From contig CAKVNP010000139.1 of assembly GCA_934777095.1 (NCBI GenBank), positions 1 through 6,408 on the forward strand: 6,408 nucleotides of DNA, read 5' to 3'. Positions 5,877 through 6,408 of this stretch are shown here, in pieces. This DNA is from an uncultured Clostridium sp. (lineage in GTDB: Bacteria > Bacillota > Clostridia > Clostridiales > Clostridiaceae). Positions within the stretch are counted from its first letter, which is position 1. The number at the start of each line of letters is the position of its first letter. The notes under the pieces were generated by a model that saw only the letters and a program-made list of their open reading frames with translations, ran no database searches and had not been told where the DNA came from. The translations under genes were made by a program, and so were the position numbers.

Positions 5877-6408
5877 TTGAGTAAAAAAAAGATAGGAATA
5901 ATTATAGCTACAGCTGTATGTTTATTTGGAGTTGGTGTTGGTGCATATAAAATAACTTCTAAAAACAATAAAGTTGATAAAATAGTAGAATCAGCTCAAG
6001 AAAAATTAGCAGAAGGAAACGTTGAAGAGGCTGACGAAAAAGTATCATCTGCTTTAGAATTAGACCCAGATAATGAAGCAGCTAAGAAGATAGATGAAGC
6101 TATTGATAAATATTATGAAGTATCAGATTTATATAATGATGGTAAGCTTGATGAAGCGGAAGATAAGTTAGAACAATTTAATAGTACAGATTATGAATCA
6201 TATTTTACTAAGTTTAAGGAATTAGCAGAGACTATTCGTGAAAAGAAGCAGACTCTAGATGATACTAAGCAAGCAATAGCTGATGTTGCTTTACAAATTG
6301 CACAAGAAGAGCTAGAGAAATTAACAGCACAATTAAATAAGGAAGAATTAGCGAATTTAATTGAAAAATTAGAGGATTTATCAAGTCAAAGTGGTATTAC
6401 GCCAGATG
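5877..6408 (+). CDS. membrane-anchored TPR/coiled-coil protein (3' partial)
   Basis: An open frame runs to the right edge without a stop. TTG 5877 is preferred: AAGGGG (5862-5867) sits 9 nt upstream and the protein then starts with SKKKIG followed by a membrane helix (about 6-25). In-frame alternatives are ATG 5859 and GTG 5856, with poorer RBS spacing. Residues 33-70 look like a tetratricopeptide repeat (KIVESAQEKLAEGNVEEADE, then a second helix ending ALELDPDNEAA), and 77-100 like a second, shorter one (YNDGKLDEAEDKLEQF). From about 104 the sequence is charged and helical, probably coiled coil (many E/K, few Pro/Gly). The 177 visible residues suggest a single-pass protein with a protein-interaction domain outside the membrane. 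It has its own promoter candidate and is separated by a terminator from the decayed operon. Specific function unknown. Confidence 0.8.
   Translation, partial: MSKKKIGIIIATAVCLFGVGVGAYKITSKNNKVDKIVESAQEKLAEGNVEEADEKVSSALELDPDNEAAKKIDEAIDKYYEVSDLYNDGKLDEAEDKLEQFNSTDYESYFTKFKELAETIREKKQTLDDTKQAIADVALQIAQEELEKLTAQLNKEELANLIEKLEDLSSQSGITPD

Overview
The window is AT-rich (roughly 30% G+C by eye) with A/T-ending codons, AGGAGG-type ribosome binding sites and GTG/TTG starts. Together with the protein families present, this points to a low-GC Gram-positive, most likely a Clostridium-like Firmicute. That assignment is inference; nothing here fixes a species. I see no tRNA, rRNA, CRISPR array, insertion sequence or phage gene.

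Layout: (a) 3-2847, + strand: the 3' end of one ABC exporter half-transporter gene, overlapping by 8 nt a complete second half-transporter gene, closed by a strong hairpin terminator. The two proteins carry complementary degenerate motifs and should form one asymmetric heterodimeric exporter (LmrCD/BmrCD/TM287-288 type). (b) 2907-3653, - strand, convergent: a membrane-anchored protein with the C-terminal part of a class A beta-lactamase-like (serine hydrolase) fold. It has an Asn/Asp-rich repeat linker where the catalytic Ser-x-x-Lys part should be. (c) 3654-4066: a 413-nt stretch without a clear gene. It holds a GC-rich possible gene remnant, a palindrome, a -10/RBS/ATG that opens only a 4-codon frame, and a possible RBS-masking hairpin. 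(d) 4067-5739, + strand: a PepSY protein - response regulator - histidine kinase operon in which every gene is broken. The PepSY gene loses its 3' end in a fusion to the regulator, the regulator lacks most of its receiver domain including the phospho-acceptor Asp, and the kinase has a 1-nt frameshift and has lost HAMP plus the phospho-His helix. A clean terminator follows. (e) 5877-6408, + strand: the start of a membrane-anchored TPR/coiled-coil protein that runs off the window.

The ABC pair looks fully functional. The most notable content is the concentrated decay between about 2.9 and 5.7 kb. Several independent small deletions have each removed the residues needed for catalysis or phosphotransfer, while the remaining domains are still easy to recognise. 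That suggests recent inactivation of a signalling locus rather than a new system, and I do not see convincing evidence for a previously undescribed functional system here.
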